Positions 12,375 through 24,522 of a stretch of 64,000 nt of DNA are shown piece by piece. Location of the stretch: assembly GCA_032622095.1 (NCBI GenBank), contig CP136061.1:259194077-259258076 (forward strand). The letters are read 5' to 3'. Both the position numbers and the translations under genes were made by a program. The notes under the pieces were generated by a model that did not search any database, was not told the DNA's origin, and was given only the letters and a program-made list of their open reading frames with translations. The DNA is from Siphonodentalium dalli. Lineage: Eukaryota > Mollusca > Scaphopoda > Gadilida > Siphonodentaliidae. Numbering within the stretch: the first letter of the stretch is position 1; each line of letters opens with the position of its first letter.

Positions 12375-12779
12375 GTGTCGACATGCCATGACAAAGGCAA
12401 TCTCTATGATATCATGAGAATTTCCGAAATTTTCAAAATACATAATTATATTAACTACGATATAGAAGGATATCACTCTCCTATATATAATACCAGAGCA
12501 GATAATGATGATGGTCGAGGTGGTGTAGGGTTATATATAAACAAAAATATTCCGTTTATTCTGAGACCAGATATTGCAGATTTCGCGCCTCATGTATTCG
12601 AATCAATCTTTTTAGAAATATACCCGAACAGCAAGCGCAGCCAAGTTATTGGTTGCATTTGTAGACCAAACAGTGCCCCGCGAGCAGACCTTGATGCGTT
12701 TATGGAAACGTTTAGCACAATTACAGGCAAAATAAAATCCGAACGAAAAAGGCATATTTACTATCTGACACAAATATAA
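12375..12779 (+). pseudogene. LINE endonuclease domain fragment
   Basis: The 134-residue frame contains RGGVGLYINKNIPF and then GCICRPNSAP, which match the strand and loop segments of APE-type endonucleases of non-LTR retrotransposons. The catalytic N-terminal glutamate region is displaced by a stop at about 12,288 and a frame change. Downstream the SDxD/SDH part is also out of frame (about 12,960). It is a relic belonging to the 12,040-15,502 element. Confidence 0.8.
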
Positions 12780-13602
12780 ATTTATTAAATTTTAAGAATC
12801 ACCCAAAAACTAACACATTTATAGAAAACCTTTTTAGTGACGGTTTGCTGCCTCTTATATCCAAACCAACAACAATTTCGGATTATACGGCAACACTAAT
12901 TGATAACATATTTACGAACGACCCAAGCAAATTCCAATGCGGAATCTTGCTAATTGGCCTATCGGACCAGGATTTGAATAATAACACTAAACCACACTGA
13001 CAACTCAAACTAGGAGAAAGTTCAGTTCATCCAACATAGATAGGTTTAAGAATATCCTTATGTCTACAAATTTTGATGAGGTAATTAATTCTGAATCCCC
13101 AAATGAATCTTACGACATTTTTCTTAAGTATCTACCTTAGTGCCTTTAACGATGCATTTCCAGTAACACGCATACAAATTAAAAACCGATACACAAAACG
13201 AATGCCTTGGATGACTTCTGGATTGTTACGCTCTTTAATAACAAATCAGAAACAACACAACCTCACACTGAAGAACCCCAACGATGCTAACATTGAAAAA
13301 TACAAGACTTACTGCCGCCTATTCAACAAAATTAAGCGTGCTGCTAAAAGTCGATACTATGAAATTATTCTGGATGAAAATAAACAAACTTTGAGGAAAA
13401 TATAGGGGATTCTAGGGGACCTAATAAGAAGTAAAAAGCCTTTGCCACGAAATCCTGCACAGGAAGTAGCTGAGACAATTACGAATTCTTTACTGGCATA
13501 GGTGAATCTACCATTAACGATATCGACTCTAAAACATCCACAAATTTTAGGGACTACCTTAAAAATGAACATCAAGATAATTTATTTATTCTACCCACAA
13601 CG

Positions 13603-14740
13603 GTGCACAAAATAATCGAAACCACGAATTCATTAAAAAACAAAACAAGCACAGATGGTCACGGAATTACAACCAAATTGATAACGGGAACTATTCCCAA
13701 TATAGCTTCGCCCCTCAGTCATATATTCACCTTATCATTCACAAATGGTATTTTGCCACCATCCATGAAAGCAGCCAAAGTTATACCAATTTTCAAAAAT
13801 GGAGACTCGAAATTATTTAATAATTATCGACCAATAAGTATTCTACCTTCATTTTCAAAGCTATTGGAAAAACGTATGTCGAAACGATTAACGTCTTGTT
13901 TAACTAAGTTCGATCTTCTATATGAGCATCAAAACGGTTTTCGAAAATCGCATACAACAACTCAACCGACCCTACAATTACTAAAACAAGTCACAGAAAG
14001 AAATAACGCAACAACAAGGGAATCTGCATTATCAATATTTATTGACTTATCTAAAGCGTTTGACACTATTTCTCATGACACTCTGCTATCTAAAATGCAG
14101 TTTTACGGCATAAGGGGTATATCCCTGTCTTGGTTTAGAAGCTACCTCGCAAATAGACTTCAATTTGTAAATTTTAATGACCACAAATCCTCCATGTGGT
14201 GTCTCCATGTGGTGTCGTTCTTTGGCCCACAATGTTTTTATTGTACGTTAATGACCTACCCGAAGCCACACGCCTAAATGCACTATCTTTCGCAGGTGAC
14301 ACAACTTTATACACTTCCGATTCTAACATGAAATGTCTTACCACTGCAGCCAACTCAGAACTATGTAAACTGTATGATTGGTGTTGCAGTAACAAGCTGA
14401 AGATAAATCTAGACAAATGTAGATATATGCTGATGCGCCCCCCCCCCCCAAATAATGACCACAAGACTTATCAGATTAACCTAACCCTGAATGACAACGC
14501 ACTGATATGTGTTAGTAATAGAAATACCGAGACATCAGTACGTTTCTTGGTGTGCGAATGGACGAAAACCTTAAATTTACATCCCACTTCGAGAACATTA
14601 CATCCGAAATATCAAAAGAGATCTGCTGCATACACAGAGTGAAAAATATCCTGACAAGGCGTGCATTGAAATCCCTATACCATGCATTATCCATAGTCAC
14701 TTATTGTACGCCATCCAGGTATGGAGACATGTATCACTAA
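13603..14740 (+). pseudogene. LINE reverse transcriptase domain, frameshifted
   Basis: The frame at 13,603-14,277 carries the RT fingers and palm: KVIPIFKNGD, NYRPISILPSFSKLLEK, HQNGFRKSHTTT and IDLSKAFDTISHDTLLSK. The frame then shifts; the next one (14,196-14,642) has LSFAGDTTLY where an intact enzyme has F/YADD, so the second catalytic aspartate is replaced by glycine. A further shift carries the thumb region (about 14,552-14,740). The domain order and motif spacing are those of jockey/CR1-type ORF2 proteins. The damaged active site and frameshifts show it is dead. Confidence 0.9.
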
Positions 14741-14851
14741 ACAGTAAACTTTTTAAATTACAAAAACGAGCAATACGAGTTACCTGCAGAAAAATACAAC
14801 AGCCACACCAGTCCACTATTCAAATCAGAGCACATCCTTAAATTTGAAGAT

Positions 14852-15226
14852 ATGTATAAACTACACGTTTCAGTATTTGTATATGACTGGCATTATAATG
14901 CACTACCAAATACATTTACCTCATATTTCCACACAACAAGCAGAAGAACGAGAAAACGCGGTTACCCCTCTTGTCAAACACCTAAAACATCGTTTTCCAC
15001 TGAACTTCCGGTTTTTTCGTTCATCAAAATCTGGTCTAGCCTCCACACAAATTTAAGAAAGCTCACATCAAGAACCATATTCAAATCTCTTTTGATCAAA
15101 TCAACGTTAGAAATGTATCCGTCAAATGTCAAATGTAATAATACCAAGTGCCATGATTGTAGACAATTCCTTGCTCACTCCAATACTGATTATTTAACCC
15201 CCACAATCCAATCGACACGCCTGTAA
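14852..15226 (+). pseudogene. LINE ORF2 C-terminal region
   Basis: A 124-residue frame with YKLHVSVFVYDWHYNALP, then TTSRRTRKRG, IKIWSSLHTNLRKL and FKSLLIK. This is the usual order after the RT of jockey/CR1-like proteins: a thumb remnant, then a W-x-x-L-P-like block, then an F-K-x-x-L block. It lies directly after the broken RT and before the tail. Confidence 0.75.
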
Positions 15227-15502
15227 TCGTTAAAACTTAAATATGTGTAAATAATATATATTATATATGGACCGGGGACATATAAATATAACTTTGTTAA
15301 TATACTTGTATATATGTTTAATGAAATCATCACCTGACTTCTCGCGAATAATTATTATTTATCTGCACATGGAGGTGATGGGAAGACGGTCCTCGAGACT
15401 ACGTCACCTCCATGCAATATATAGTCATACATATTGTATTGCATTTTGTATTCCTATACATATATTGCAGAATAAAATCATACCATACCATACCATACCA
15501 GT

Positions 15503-15749
15503 TTTATATTTCATTTTCGTGTGTCCTTTTCTTGTCCAGGCTGCGTTTCGCCATTGAGTATTTAATTAAATTTGTCCTTAACTTCCTGTATTTGGGACAC
15601 GCCCCCCCCCACACGAAAAGTAGCCACTATATCAGACGTGGATACTTTATGTGTTGTGAGAGCAACATATCATCTGAGTTGATAGCCATGAACATTATTC
15701 AATGTTTGGCTAAATTCAACTGGTATCTAGCCATTGACAGTCACTTTAA
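15503..15749. other. No feature recognised
   Basis: Short interval after the LINE tail, with a C run near 15,602-15,611. Confidence 0.3.
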
Positions 15750-16345
15750 TGTTTTAGACAGTTGATTTTTCTATGCACACAGTTATCTAGGCTGTATTTA
15801 TTTAATTGTTTCAGTTTATTGCAGCTTTTTACAAGACTGTTGAAGTTTCTAGTCTGTTTGGTTTAGAACGATCTATGTTTTACATTAATAATTGAAACAT
15901 TTGCTTTTTCCATGCACACAATGATTTGGTCTTAACTGTCTTAGTTACATCAGGACAAGTTCTACGTTTATTGAAACTATTTATGCTACAAGACTGTTTA
16001 AGATTCCAGTCACTTTTGTTTATTAGTGGTTGTTTTATAATACCGTGTTAATGTTTATCAAGAAAGATCTAAGTGTTTTATTAATGCTTGGAACAGTTGC
16101 TTTGTCCATGCGGTCAATGATCTATACTTATATGTCAGTTACATCAGGACAAGTTTATTTATTTCAGTTTTACTTTCCTTGAATCATTTTATGCTTAGTA
16201 GACTGATTGAGTTTCCAGTCTATTTGCTTTATTGGTGGCTGTTTTAGAATACCGTGCTAAGTTTTATCAAGAACGATGTGAGTTTACAGTTTGAATTTTA
16301 AAAGCTTTATATTTTTACAACACTGTTGAAGTTTCTAGCCTCAGT
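15750..16345. repeat. Imperfect tandem repeat, about 3 copies of 150-200 bp
   Basis: Blocks beginning near 15,772, 15,911 and 16,107 share CCATGCACAC-like starts, GTTACATCAGGACAAGTT, TTTATTTCAGTTT, AGACTGTT and GTTTCYAGTCT, and TGGTTGTTTTA/AATACCGTG. There is no coding evidence. It lies just downstream of the last exon of the lectin gene. Confidence 0.55.
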
Positions 16346-16636
16346 GTTGTTTCATAAGTCCGTCAAGGACAACCCTAAATGAACATACTGCCCTCACAGC
16401 TTGCTATGGAACACTTAATAATTCAAACTGGACGCTTGACTGCGTGTATTAGTCTTTGTAAATCCAACATATTGGCACGCTCAACCCCTACACATACATA
16501 TTATATACATGTATCTTCACATAATACATTGGCATATACTGACTACTCTGTTCGCTGTCGCTGAAGAAAGTGTCCGCTACATACACGCTCTTGATGAGTC
16601 CCTCGGCTACCATGAATGGGTGTATCCCGTCATAAC

Positions 16637-16900
16637 AATTCAATTCAATTCTGTTTTATTCTGGTCATCATATAGTTGTATTACAGATTTATCAAAATGA
16701 GATATAGATATATACATCCATATGCGTTATAATATCATAGTTGATACACATGTGTATATGTGAAATATAGTACTTTCTGCTGGTTGCTATCATTGATGGT
16801 GATAATAGTAATATATTTATGGTAACAAATCTGTTCTATATGGTCAAGTTAGTGGGGTTTATGTTATTAACACAGCTCAGCCTCAAGAGGACCTAAACAT
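16637..16900 (-). mobile_element. Possible LINE or SINE 3' tail
   Basis: On the minus strand the sequence reads ...CCAGAATAAAACAG followed by (AATTG)n, ending at about 16,637. A polyadenylation-like signal followed by a pentanucleotide repeat is a common 3' end of CR1-like LINEs and their SINEs. No coding part was found upstream on that strand, so only the tail is supported and the other end is arbitrary. Confidence 0.4.
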
Positions 16901-17255
16901 GTCTAAGACCGTTCTGACGAAAATCGACAGTTTCCTGGTGTTTTTTTTCATTTCGGGAATGAATTAGTTCAGTAACTTATGTGAGTTTGGTCTTCGAAAA
17001 TAATAAGGGCGAATATATTTCAATCTCAACTCGTGAATTTTGTTTGGCACTTAGGTACACTATGGTCTTCATCGCCCAGTAGGCTCGAGAATGGTGGCAC
17101 AACTGAAATAGCGATGCAGGGCGTAGCGGGACGTTTTTTAGTATGGCTATGGTAAGGGTTGATATCTGATATATCAGTTAATACTAAAACCCATGCAATC
17201 CCCCTACCGAGTGTGCTACACAACTAAAATATGCATATATCTGTTTTGCCTGAAT

Positions 17256-17467
17256 TCAGTACATCTGACACAGTGTTGGCGATGTTCCGGTTCCGGTTCC
17301 GCCGCTCCGTATCATATACAGTTCACCACTATCAAGTTGTACACGTAGAAACCCACGAATGTTATTTGGATGTCCAGTAGCGAAGAGATTGGCTGGTACT
17401 TCAGAGCCGTCATGGAAATAATATGTCTTGTTGCTGTATATATCTTCACCAGAGATATATAGTATGG
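17256..17467 (-). CDS. PAN/C-type lectin protein, exon 3 (C-terminal half of lectin domain)
   Basis: The exon begins after a consensus acceptor (TTCTTGTATTCCAG on the minus strand) and ends at a TGA. It continues the frame of exon 2 across the junction (C|CC, Pro). Visible lectin-fold features are YYFHDGSEVP (the usual W.DG strand), ATGHPNN at the place of the EPN or QPD loop, and the terminal SPTLCQMY that replaces the usual ICE. The middle lacks cysteines: the usual C2 (C-V-x-L) is Phe in GFLRVQL and the usual C3 before the last strand is absent. The WND calcium motif is also missing. Exon coordinates come from splice-site reading; domain identity is by motif. Confidence 0.75.
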
Positions 17468-18199
17468 CTGGAATACAAGAATCATATCTAATTAGATCAA
17501 ACGAAATTAACTTTTTTTCGGACACTGCCCCTCATAAAATATGGGTAGCTCGTTCCTTTTTATGACCTAGAGAATATAAAAAAAACATCACAATGCGATG
17601 TGTACAATTTCTGACCAATACAGACCACATAATATTATGCCAGACACACACCCAACTCATTTTTGACATTTTCGTAATTTATTAAAATATTTGTTTGTGC
17701 TTTATGTATTTTCGTAATTTGTCTCTATTTTAATTATGGACATTAATGATTCACACTCAAATGTTTTGATAATATGAGCGAAAACATAATTGTTGTTCTG
17801 CTTGAAAATTTAGATCATAAAAAGGATTGGGCTCTTGAAGGAATTACTACTTCATACACGAAGTACTTTAGCAAAATTATGACAAATGTTCAGTCGAAAC
17901 GTGGTGAATTTGTTTTTGCTTAATATTGTATGGGTAGAGGGGATTAATACCAGTGTATTGGGAGTGGGGCTTAATATAATTGTAAGGTAGAGGAAATCAT
18001 AATGTATTCTGTATTTGTATTGTGTTATACAAGAATAAGAAATATACGTGTACATCAAATATGACTCAATTGAAGGACATGTAACACTTGGAATGCCGAC
18101 GAAAGTAGTGTTGTTAATGACCGTAATGGTGATGCAGAGCTGTGATGACAGTGATGTTGATGATTACGACAATGATTACGAAAATTAATACAAAATATA
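17468..18199. other. Start of intron 2 of the lectin gene
   Basis: No exon, RNA or repeat is recognised in this part of the intron. Confidence 0.4.
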
Positions 18200-18622
18200 T
18201 CCAATTTTATTTTGTAACGGGAGCGACATGAGAATCAAATTTATAGTATGGTCATCTGTTAATTAATTGGGTGCTACGGAGAGACATGAGAATCAAGTTT
18301 ATAGTATGGTCATCTGTTAATTAATTAGGTGATAGGGAGAGACATGATAATCAAATTTATAGTATGATCATCTCTTAATTAATTAGGTGATACGGAGAGA
18401 CATGAGAATCAAATTTATAGTATGATCATCTCTTAATTAATTAGGTGATAGGGAGAAACATGCGAATCAAATTTATAGTATGGTCATCTGTTAATTAATT
18501 AGGTGCTACGGAGAGACATGAGAATCAAGTTTATAGTATGGTCATCTCTTAATTAATTAGGTGATAGGGAGAGACATGGGAATCAAATTTATAGTATGGT
18601 CATCTGTTAATTAATTAGGTGA
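18200..18622. repeat. 58-bp tandem repeat, about 7 copies
   Basis: The unit GAGACATGAGAATCAAATTT plus ATAGTATGGTCATCTGTTAATTAATTAGGTGATACGGA repeats about every 58 bp. Copies differ at only a few sites (GGTGATAGGGA or GGTGCTACGGA), so the array is fairly young. It lies in intron 2 of the lectin gene. Confidence 0.9.
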
Positions 18623-18957
18623 TGCAGCTAAATGGGTAACAAAAAGTACCCATTGCAGTTCGCAATCAAACAATATAATAAAACAGAAATGAGGTTTAAT
18701 GCATCCCTTGTCTGTCATGAGGCTGAATGGTAGATGTGGGCAGTGGTGTGTTGTCAAGTAGTAACAGTGGTGTGATTAAAGAAGTCTTGACACGGTATTT
18801 GAAGGTATGGACATAATTATATCAAATGTTAGATGTTAAATAAACGCAAATATTCACTAATTTTGAGATCAGAAATGAGGATTTAATTTTGCCAAAGTGT
18901 TTTTAATTTGGCAAAAAAAAATCAGAATTGGCCAAAAGATTTTTCGCCCCAGCGTGA

Positions 18958-19870
18958 CCATGGTGTTGATGACGATGCTCATGATAATACTAATGATCAT
19001 GGTCATTATATTTATGATGATGCTGACGGCGTGATGTTGTTGTTGATGGTGATCATGTTGACTATGGAGCACTGTTGATGACGACGACGATGATGATGAT
19101 AATAATGGTGGTGACGAGGTGATGATAATGATGATGATCCTGATTATGACGACAATGTTGATCATGATGCCGATGACGACAACGATGATGATGATGATAC
19201 TGGTGATGATAATGATTATGATAATGATGACGACGGCGACGATGGTAGTGGTGAGCATAATTACGACTATTCTGATGATGGTGATGATGATGAAGATGAT
19301 GATGATGATAATGACCGCGACTATGCTGATGATAATGGTCATGATGATGATGATAATGGTGATGATGATGATGATGATGACCAGGATATGTTGATGATAA
19401 TGATGATGATGATGACGATGATGCTGTTGTTGATGATGATGACAACGATGACGATGTTGGTGATGATAATGATTATGATGATGACGACGATGTTAATGAT
19501 GATAATGATGAGCATCATGACGACGATGATTCTGATTATTATGATAATAATGATGATTGCGATGATGCTGATGATAGTGATCATTATGACGAAGACTATG
19601 CTTATGATGACGATAATGATGGTGATCACGACTATGGTGATGGTGATAATGATGATGATTACAATAACAATGATGACGGTCATGATGATGATGAGAACGA
19701 CGAAGATGATAATTATAATGATGATGATGACGACGACGAAGATGTTGATTATTATAATGCTTTCGATGCTTATGATGATAAAGATGGTGATGATGACGAC
19801 GATACTGATAATGATTAATTGTAATGATAATCGCGATAGTAGTGTCGATGACGACGATGACAATGGTGAT
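18958..19870. repeat. 0.9-kb GAT-rich trinucleotide tract
   Basis: Degenerate GATGATGAT/GACGAC/AATGATGAT runs continue for about 900 bp, giving ATC/GTC repeats on the gene strand. Almost every frame is open over long stretches and gives Met/Asp or Ile/Val/His-rich strings; none has the composition of a normal protein. It is a decayed microsatellite in intron 2 of the lectin gene, ending about 40 bp from the exon 2 donor. Confidence 0.92.
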
Positions 19871-19908
19871 CATCATGATGATCATTGTCGAGGTAGTGAC
19901 TTCCTTAC

Positions 19909-20109
19909 GCATCCCGTATCCGTTCTCTGTGAACATTGTCTGCAGATCGTCGAGGAAGGTTCTTGTTTGTGGAATCAACAAATGTGCCCCCTCCGAAGCG
20001 CATGCATTCTTGACATCCCCAGCGTCGAGAAATGTCGAAGCATTATATTTCAAACAATGCCATCCTCCGTCCAGTGTGTATTGTTCGTAGCCAATTGACG
20101 ACGGACATT
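19909..20109 (-). CDS. PAN/C-type lectin protein, exon 2 (N-terminal half of lectin domain)
   Basis: A 201-nt exon preceded on the minus strand by acceptor TTTACCTTCAG and followed by donor C|GTAAGG. Read in the phase set by exon 1 it gives ECPSSIGYEQYTLDGGWHCL, the C-P...W-x-C opening of a long-form C-type lectin domain. It then gives a DVKNACASEGAHLLIP stretch that matches the first helix with C1 and the GAHL strand, and a second helix (TFLDDLQTMF). Both exon ends are phase 1, matching exons 1 and 3. The GAT tract begins just beyond the donor, so frames that run on into it are artefacts. Confidence 0.8.
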
Positions 20110-20439
20110 CTGAAGGTAAATGGTTTTGATATCAGGTTTTAGGATATTTAGCAAATTTAGCCAAATGCACTAGCTCAGTCTTGTTCGTAATGTTCATCAG
20201 TGCTGCTAATTTAGTGTGACTTGGAGTCGTTTTGGTAGTACTCGATATGAGATCTGCGGGGAGAGTTTAATGCTCTCCAAATTGAAGATGTAATGATATT
20301 CATCACCGGTCTATTCTGAGTTCCAGAGCGTGCATTCACAATGGCGAAGATATATTTGAATTTTACGATGAAGAAACCACAACCGGTAAGCGGGAGTTTC
20401 TTATTCTCAGTCGCACAATGTTCGCAATGTGCTCTACGT

Positions 20440-20823
20440 GTAATTCAATTAAATAGTTCTGCAGGCCGAAATGAGTCCTTCCCGTTGCGGTAGATGACAC
20501 ACTGAGTCATAGTTTGGAGTTATATCGTCTATAAACCTGGGGATCTGGTTACATGCGGCGATCGCGCTTTTTCTGTGGAATCTACTTCCTGATCACTTAA
20601 GGATTCCACAAACCATAAATGAGTAAAAATCCGCACTTAAAACCCACCTGTTTGAAGTGGCATTTGGGCCTCGGCCCACATTGCGTAAAGTTAAGAAATA
20701 GCCGCAGTTTATGTTGTATATCTGTATTGTGTTGTATATGTTTTATGTGTATATTGTTAAGTCCGAGAGCACATTTGTGGAGTCGTGACTATAAACCTTA
20801 TTATTATTATTATTATTATTATT
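20440..20823 (+). mobile_element. LINE 3' end with (TTA)n tail
   Basis: The overlapping frames give GDRAFSV (about 20,557-20,577) and then LFLWNLLPDHLRIPQTI followed by a stop and KSALKTHLFEVAF. This is the C-terminus of CR1/L2-like ORF2 proteins, where GDRAFSVAAP, LWNSLP and FKSALKTHLF are the familiar blocks. A one-base shift and a stop mark it as dead. The element ends in ACTATAAACC and about eight TTA units (20,799-20,823). It is 5'-truncated and sits in intron 1 of the lectin gene in opposite orientation. Confidence 0.82.
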
Positions 20824-21299
20824 CGATTATGAACAGGTCATTGACGTTATGTTCAACATATAGAGTGAGGTGTATATTCTTCTTCTACAGCTTGGTCTTT
20901 CCAAACATAAGCCAGCCCACATTTATTAAGAATAACTTGGATTCACAGCAGCCACGGGCTTCTGAGTTCACCGCGGCAAAGGTATATAGACAACATGGCG
21001 GTCCACAAGTTTGGCCCAGGGCCGGATCATAGATATTTATATGTTCATATATAATGGGTAGTCTCCCGTCTCCATATACACCATACAGCTTCCAGCTAAA
21101 CATTTGTATTGCTAATAAAGTACATAACAAAATAGACAATATGGATTAGGTCACAAGTGTTGGCGACACAGACTTGCCCCGCTCCGACATAGCACAAATT
21201 CAATACGCGACAATAAATGGCAATGGTTAATAATAGAATATGCATATGAAGAAATAAAGTGGTTGCAATTGCACATGTAAAAATAACTAAAATATGTTT
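20824..21299. other. Intron 1 of the lectin gene, no feature recognised
   Basis: Only short domain-less frames are visible between the LINE tail and the tandem array. Confidence 0.35.
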
Positions 21300-22344
21300 T
21301 ATCTCTTCCCGGAAGTGCTCAATTCGGCAACATTAGTATTTCTATCAACTTTTGACTTCAGTTGTACAATGTTTACCAGAGAGAAACAGAGTTCGATAGA
21401 CAAATTAATATATTTAAAGACTTTTTTAACAGTCCAAAATATTCGAAAGTTTCTATAGTAACTTTTTTTCTGTCCAGAGTTCAGGAATATTTTATTTTGG
21501 AAAACAAAAACGTATTGGATGCTGTAACAGAGTATAAACACTGATTTATAGATGTATGAACAAAACACAAAATAAAAATATTTCGGGAAAGGGATAACCC
21601 ATCCTTAAGTTGTACACACACCAGAGAGGGGGCATCGGGACTGGAACCAAACCGACGTCGCACGGTACCCGACGAGCAAAATGTCGTAATGTTGAGCTCA
21701 ATATTTAACAAAATCGGTCTGTTTTGGAAATGAATTGTGGAGAGCTAGGAAAATGGAATCACAAACGTTTCACAAATTCCCAATATAAAACACGGTTGAG
21801 GTTTTTCTTATGGTCTGTATAATCCTATTGGCGTTTGGTTCATCAGTATTGTGTTGTATATGTTTAATGTCCTGTCTCCAGGCTGTGGTGATGATACGTA
21901 GTTACGTTTATTTGAAAGAATTCCTCATTATTCATAAATGTGTCATCGTCTTTTAGAATATCATTTATATATAATATCTGCCCGTCAGTCCATGTTTGAA
22001 AATAAATCGGTTTATACTGCCTCTTTATACACTTATTGTGAAATAGGGGTTGGCTCATGTATTCGTCGGCAGTTTGTGGTTCTTTTCGTAGTAAGGCATA
22101 GGCAGATATGACATTTTTTCAAAAAGTGTTGAAATATTTTACTAAAGTAATGACTAGCTTTATTTAAATACAACATTACTGTGCCACAATATTTACTAGG
22201 TTGTTTTGTTTGCAAAAGAATCATTGTCCATTCTGAAGAGTTAAGAGTCCAATAATGTGTTTAGCCATGTTCTCTTAATTGATTTTTAAAAGAATGTTAA
22301 TTCTGGTAATTTCAGAACTCCATGTGGTGTGTTATGAATGATAT

Positions 22345-22635
22345 TCCCTTTGCGATAAAATACTTTGAAATATCTTTGACTGTGATAAATCACAAACAAA
22401 TTTTCGACACTTTCCTTTGCGATCGCAAAGGTATGTTAATTTGTTTGCGATTTTCTCAAAGTATTTAAAATTTTCATCGCAAAGAATGAAAGATGTTTGC
22501 GATTCTGTTATATAAAATTCCAAAAATGTTTGCGATTTATCGCAAATATGTTTGCGATTTATTTTGCGAAGTATTTTACGATCTATTCTAAAGATTGCAA
22601 TTTATCGCAAAGTTTTGCGATTTATCAAAATGTAT
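22345..22635. repeat. TTTGCGA fold-back block, array copy 1
   Basis: Dense repeats of TTTGCGATTTATCGCAAA, itself a palindrome, with variants TTGCGATAAAATACTTTG and CGCAAAGTATTTAAA. The equivalent blocks in the other array units are at about 25,785-26,070 and 29,668-29,955. It can fold on itself; no function is evident. Confidence 0.8.
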
Positions 22636-23005
22636 TTGTACATTGATGTTTGGAAAGTGACAGGAGGGTTTTCAAAACTTGAACCGAAATTTCGGGGGAG
22701 GGTGCTGAGCTGCTCTTTTGTCCATAGTAATTAGTATACAATATTGTTACTTCATTTCCAGGACTTCCAAATTAAACCAATGGAACGTTGGAAGCGCTTT
22801 GTTGGGTTTGAATTTCTGGGTCAATAACAATGGCTGCATAATTAAGGAGATACACGTCGATGTATTTCATGTTTAAATAGTAGTTATATCAGTGTATATG
22901 TACATTGTAATACAGGTCCTACAGCTTGGTGACCGATACCGTGCTCATTGGACCACTGACCACCCCAGGTTTCACCCCTCCCCCGATCATAAACAACATA
23001 CAATG

Positions 23006-24126
23006 CAGGGTTGGGGTAATCGTAATCAGTAATCGTAATCAAAGTAATCGATAGCAAAATTTGGAGTAATCGTCTGTAATCAGTAATCATGACATTTCTT
23101 GATTACTTTTTGATTACTTTTATTAAAATATCCATATGCATGGCTATTGGATACTCATAGTCTATTACTGTGGTACTGTGGGGTGTGCAAAGACACGAAC
23201 AACATATTAGAACGTTAATACAATTGTGTCATGTTAGTGGCACAGTGTGTATGTACATTATGGCAGTGGACGCAGATAACAACACGCAAGTATTGAATTC
23301 AGCATGAATGGCAATACACTTGTGATACAGACAATGAAATGTTCTAATATGAATAAGTAGGCTAGCCGACTTCAATTAGGATAAAATTTAATTGGGACTG
23401 CTGCAGACAATGGCTGTAGAGTCACACTCGTACTATAGGGCTAATTAACTGAACAAAGGAGGTGTGATGTACATTGGTAGACCTAATTAGCATTTACTGC
23501 ACTCATGGAGTTAAGCCTCATTTAATCCTCATCAGGAATAACAACGGATAATCATCAAATAAATCTTTGTGTTATCTTAATTGTGTTGGATATTGAATCT
23601 AACAGAACATGCAAATAATTTATAATTGTTTCTGGTGATATTTTCATAATATTATGCGTTAGTTTGAATGCATGTTAGAAAATTAAAAACGTATTAAAAT
23701 ATATTTACATAAATAAATACACATAACACATAATGTATTCCCAATAAGTTGGTGCATATATAACTTCATGATGAAACCTTTACAATACTTGTAAATGTAA
23801 AAAGTTTATATGTTTATTGCTTGCTTCTTTCTATTGATTCAGTCGTTTCTTGTGTCCACGTTATGCAGTGATGTCTTTATTCAATCAAATTTGATATGTT
23901 AATTTGAATTATTTCATTATTTATTCCTATGCGATCAAAATGGTTGGAAACTAACAATTGTAATCAGATGTAATCAAAAAGTAATCGATTACATTTACTA
24001 AAGTAATTGTGATCGTAATCGATTACATTGGAAAAAATGTAATCAGTAATCGTAATCGTAATCATATAAATCAAAAGTAATTGTAATCGTAATCGATTAC
24101 ATTGGCATGTAATCGCCCCAACTCTG
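23006..24126. mobile_element. TAATCG-rich hAT-like non-autonomous element, array copy 1
   Basis: Begins CAGGGTTGGGGTAATCGTAA and ends ...GTAATCGCCCCAACTCTG, i.e. an 11-bp terminal inverted repeat starting CAG, as in hAT elements. Sub-terminal regions are arrays of (GTAATC)n on both ends; the interior (about 0.9 kb) has no transposase. No clear 8-bp target duplication is left. Two further copies are in the other array units. Confidence 0.65.
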
Positions 24127-24295
24127 GTGCAGACATTTAGCACCTGTAGACCTGGTTGAATTTTCTGTGGTTCGATGGATCACATCCATCCTCAAGCTAC
24201 TTATGTCATTTATTGGCATTTGTTTATAATGTGGAGGGGTAGATTGGTTTGAGACTCCCACCACGGTTCAATTCACACCAGGTTCTCAGCTTCAG

Positions 24296-24470
24296 ATTAC
24301 GTTGGCCATGTAATTTTACGATTAGACCGTAAATTCACATTACGATGATGTCGTAATTTTACGATCGAATCTGTAAATGTCAGATTATGTTGGCCTTGTA
24401 ATTTTACGATTAGACCATACATTCACATTACGATGATGTCGTAATTTTACGACAGTTACTGATGGTCCAA
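24296..24470. repeat. 88-bp TTTTACGATTAGACC repeat, about 2 copies
   Basis: The unit runs CAGATTACGTTGGCC, TGTAATTTTACGATTAGACC, TTCACATTACGATGATGTCG, TAATTTTACGATC. About two units are present here; the corresponding place in the next array unit (27,716-28,140) has about five, so the sub-array has expanded between unit copies. Confidence 0.85.
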
Positions 24471-24522
24471 TTGCTGCCAACTGTTTCTGTCATAATATTA
24501 CGATGACATTTTTTTGAGTGTA

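Larger units (their letters stand above)
12040..15502 (+). mobile_element. Broken jockey/CR1-like non-LTR retrotransposon (LINE)
   Basis: Successive frames on the plus strand give the ordered pieces of a LINE ORF2. There is an N-terminal MHLNIRSL-type motif (about 12,320), an APE endonuclease middle (12,375-12,779), an EN-RT linker (13,103-13,405), reverse transcriptase (13,603-14,740) and a C-terminal region ending in an IFKSLL motif (14,852-15,226). The 3' end has AATAAAATC followed by a (CATAC)n tail at about 15,479-15,500, as expected of LINEs that end in simple repeats. The element is about 3.4 kb with several stops and frameshifts, so it is not mobile. No target duplication was identified and the 5' end is approximate. 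The clade is judged only by motif resemblance. Confidence 0.88.

Noticed and set aside
18869-20098. Long Met/Asp, Ile/Val and His-rich frames in the GAT tract
   Set aside because: Low-complexity trinucleotide repeat is open in almost all frames. Only the part beyond 19,909 on the minus strand is exon sequence.
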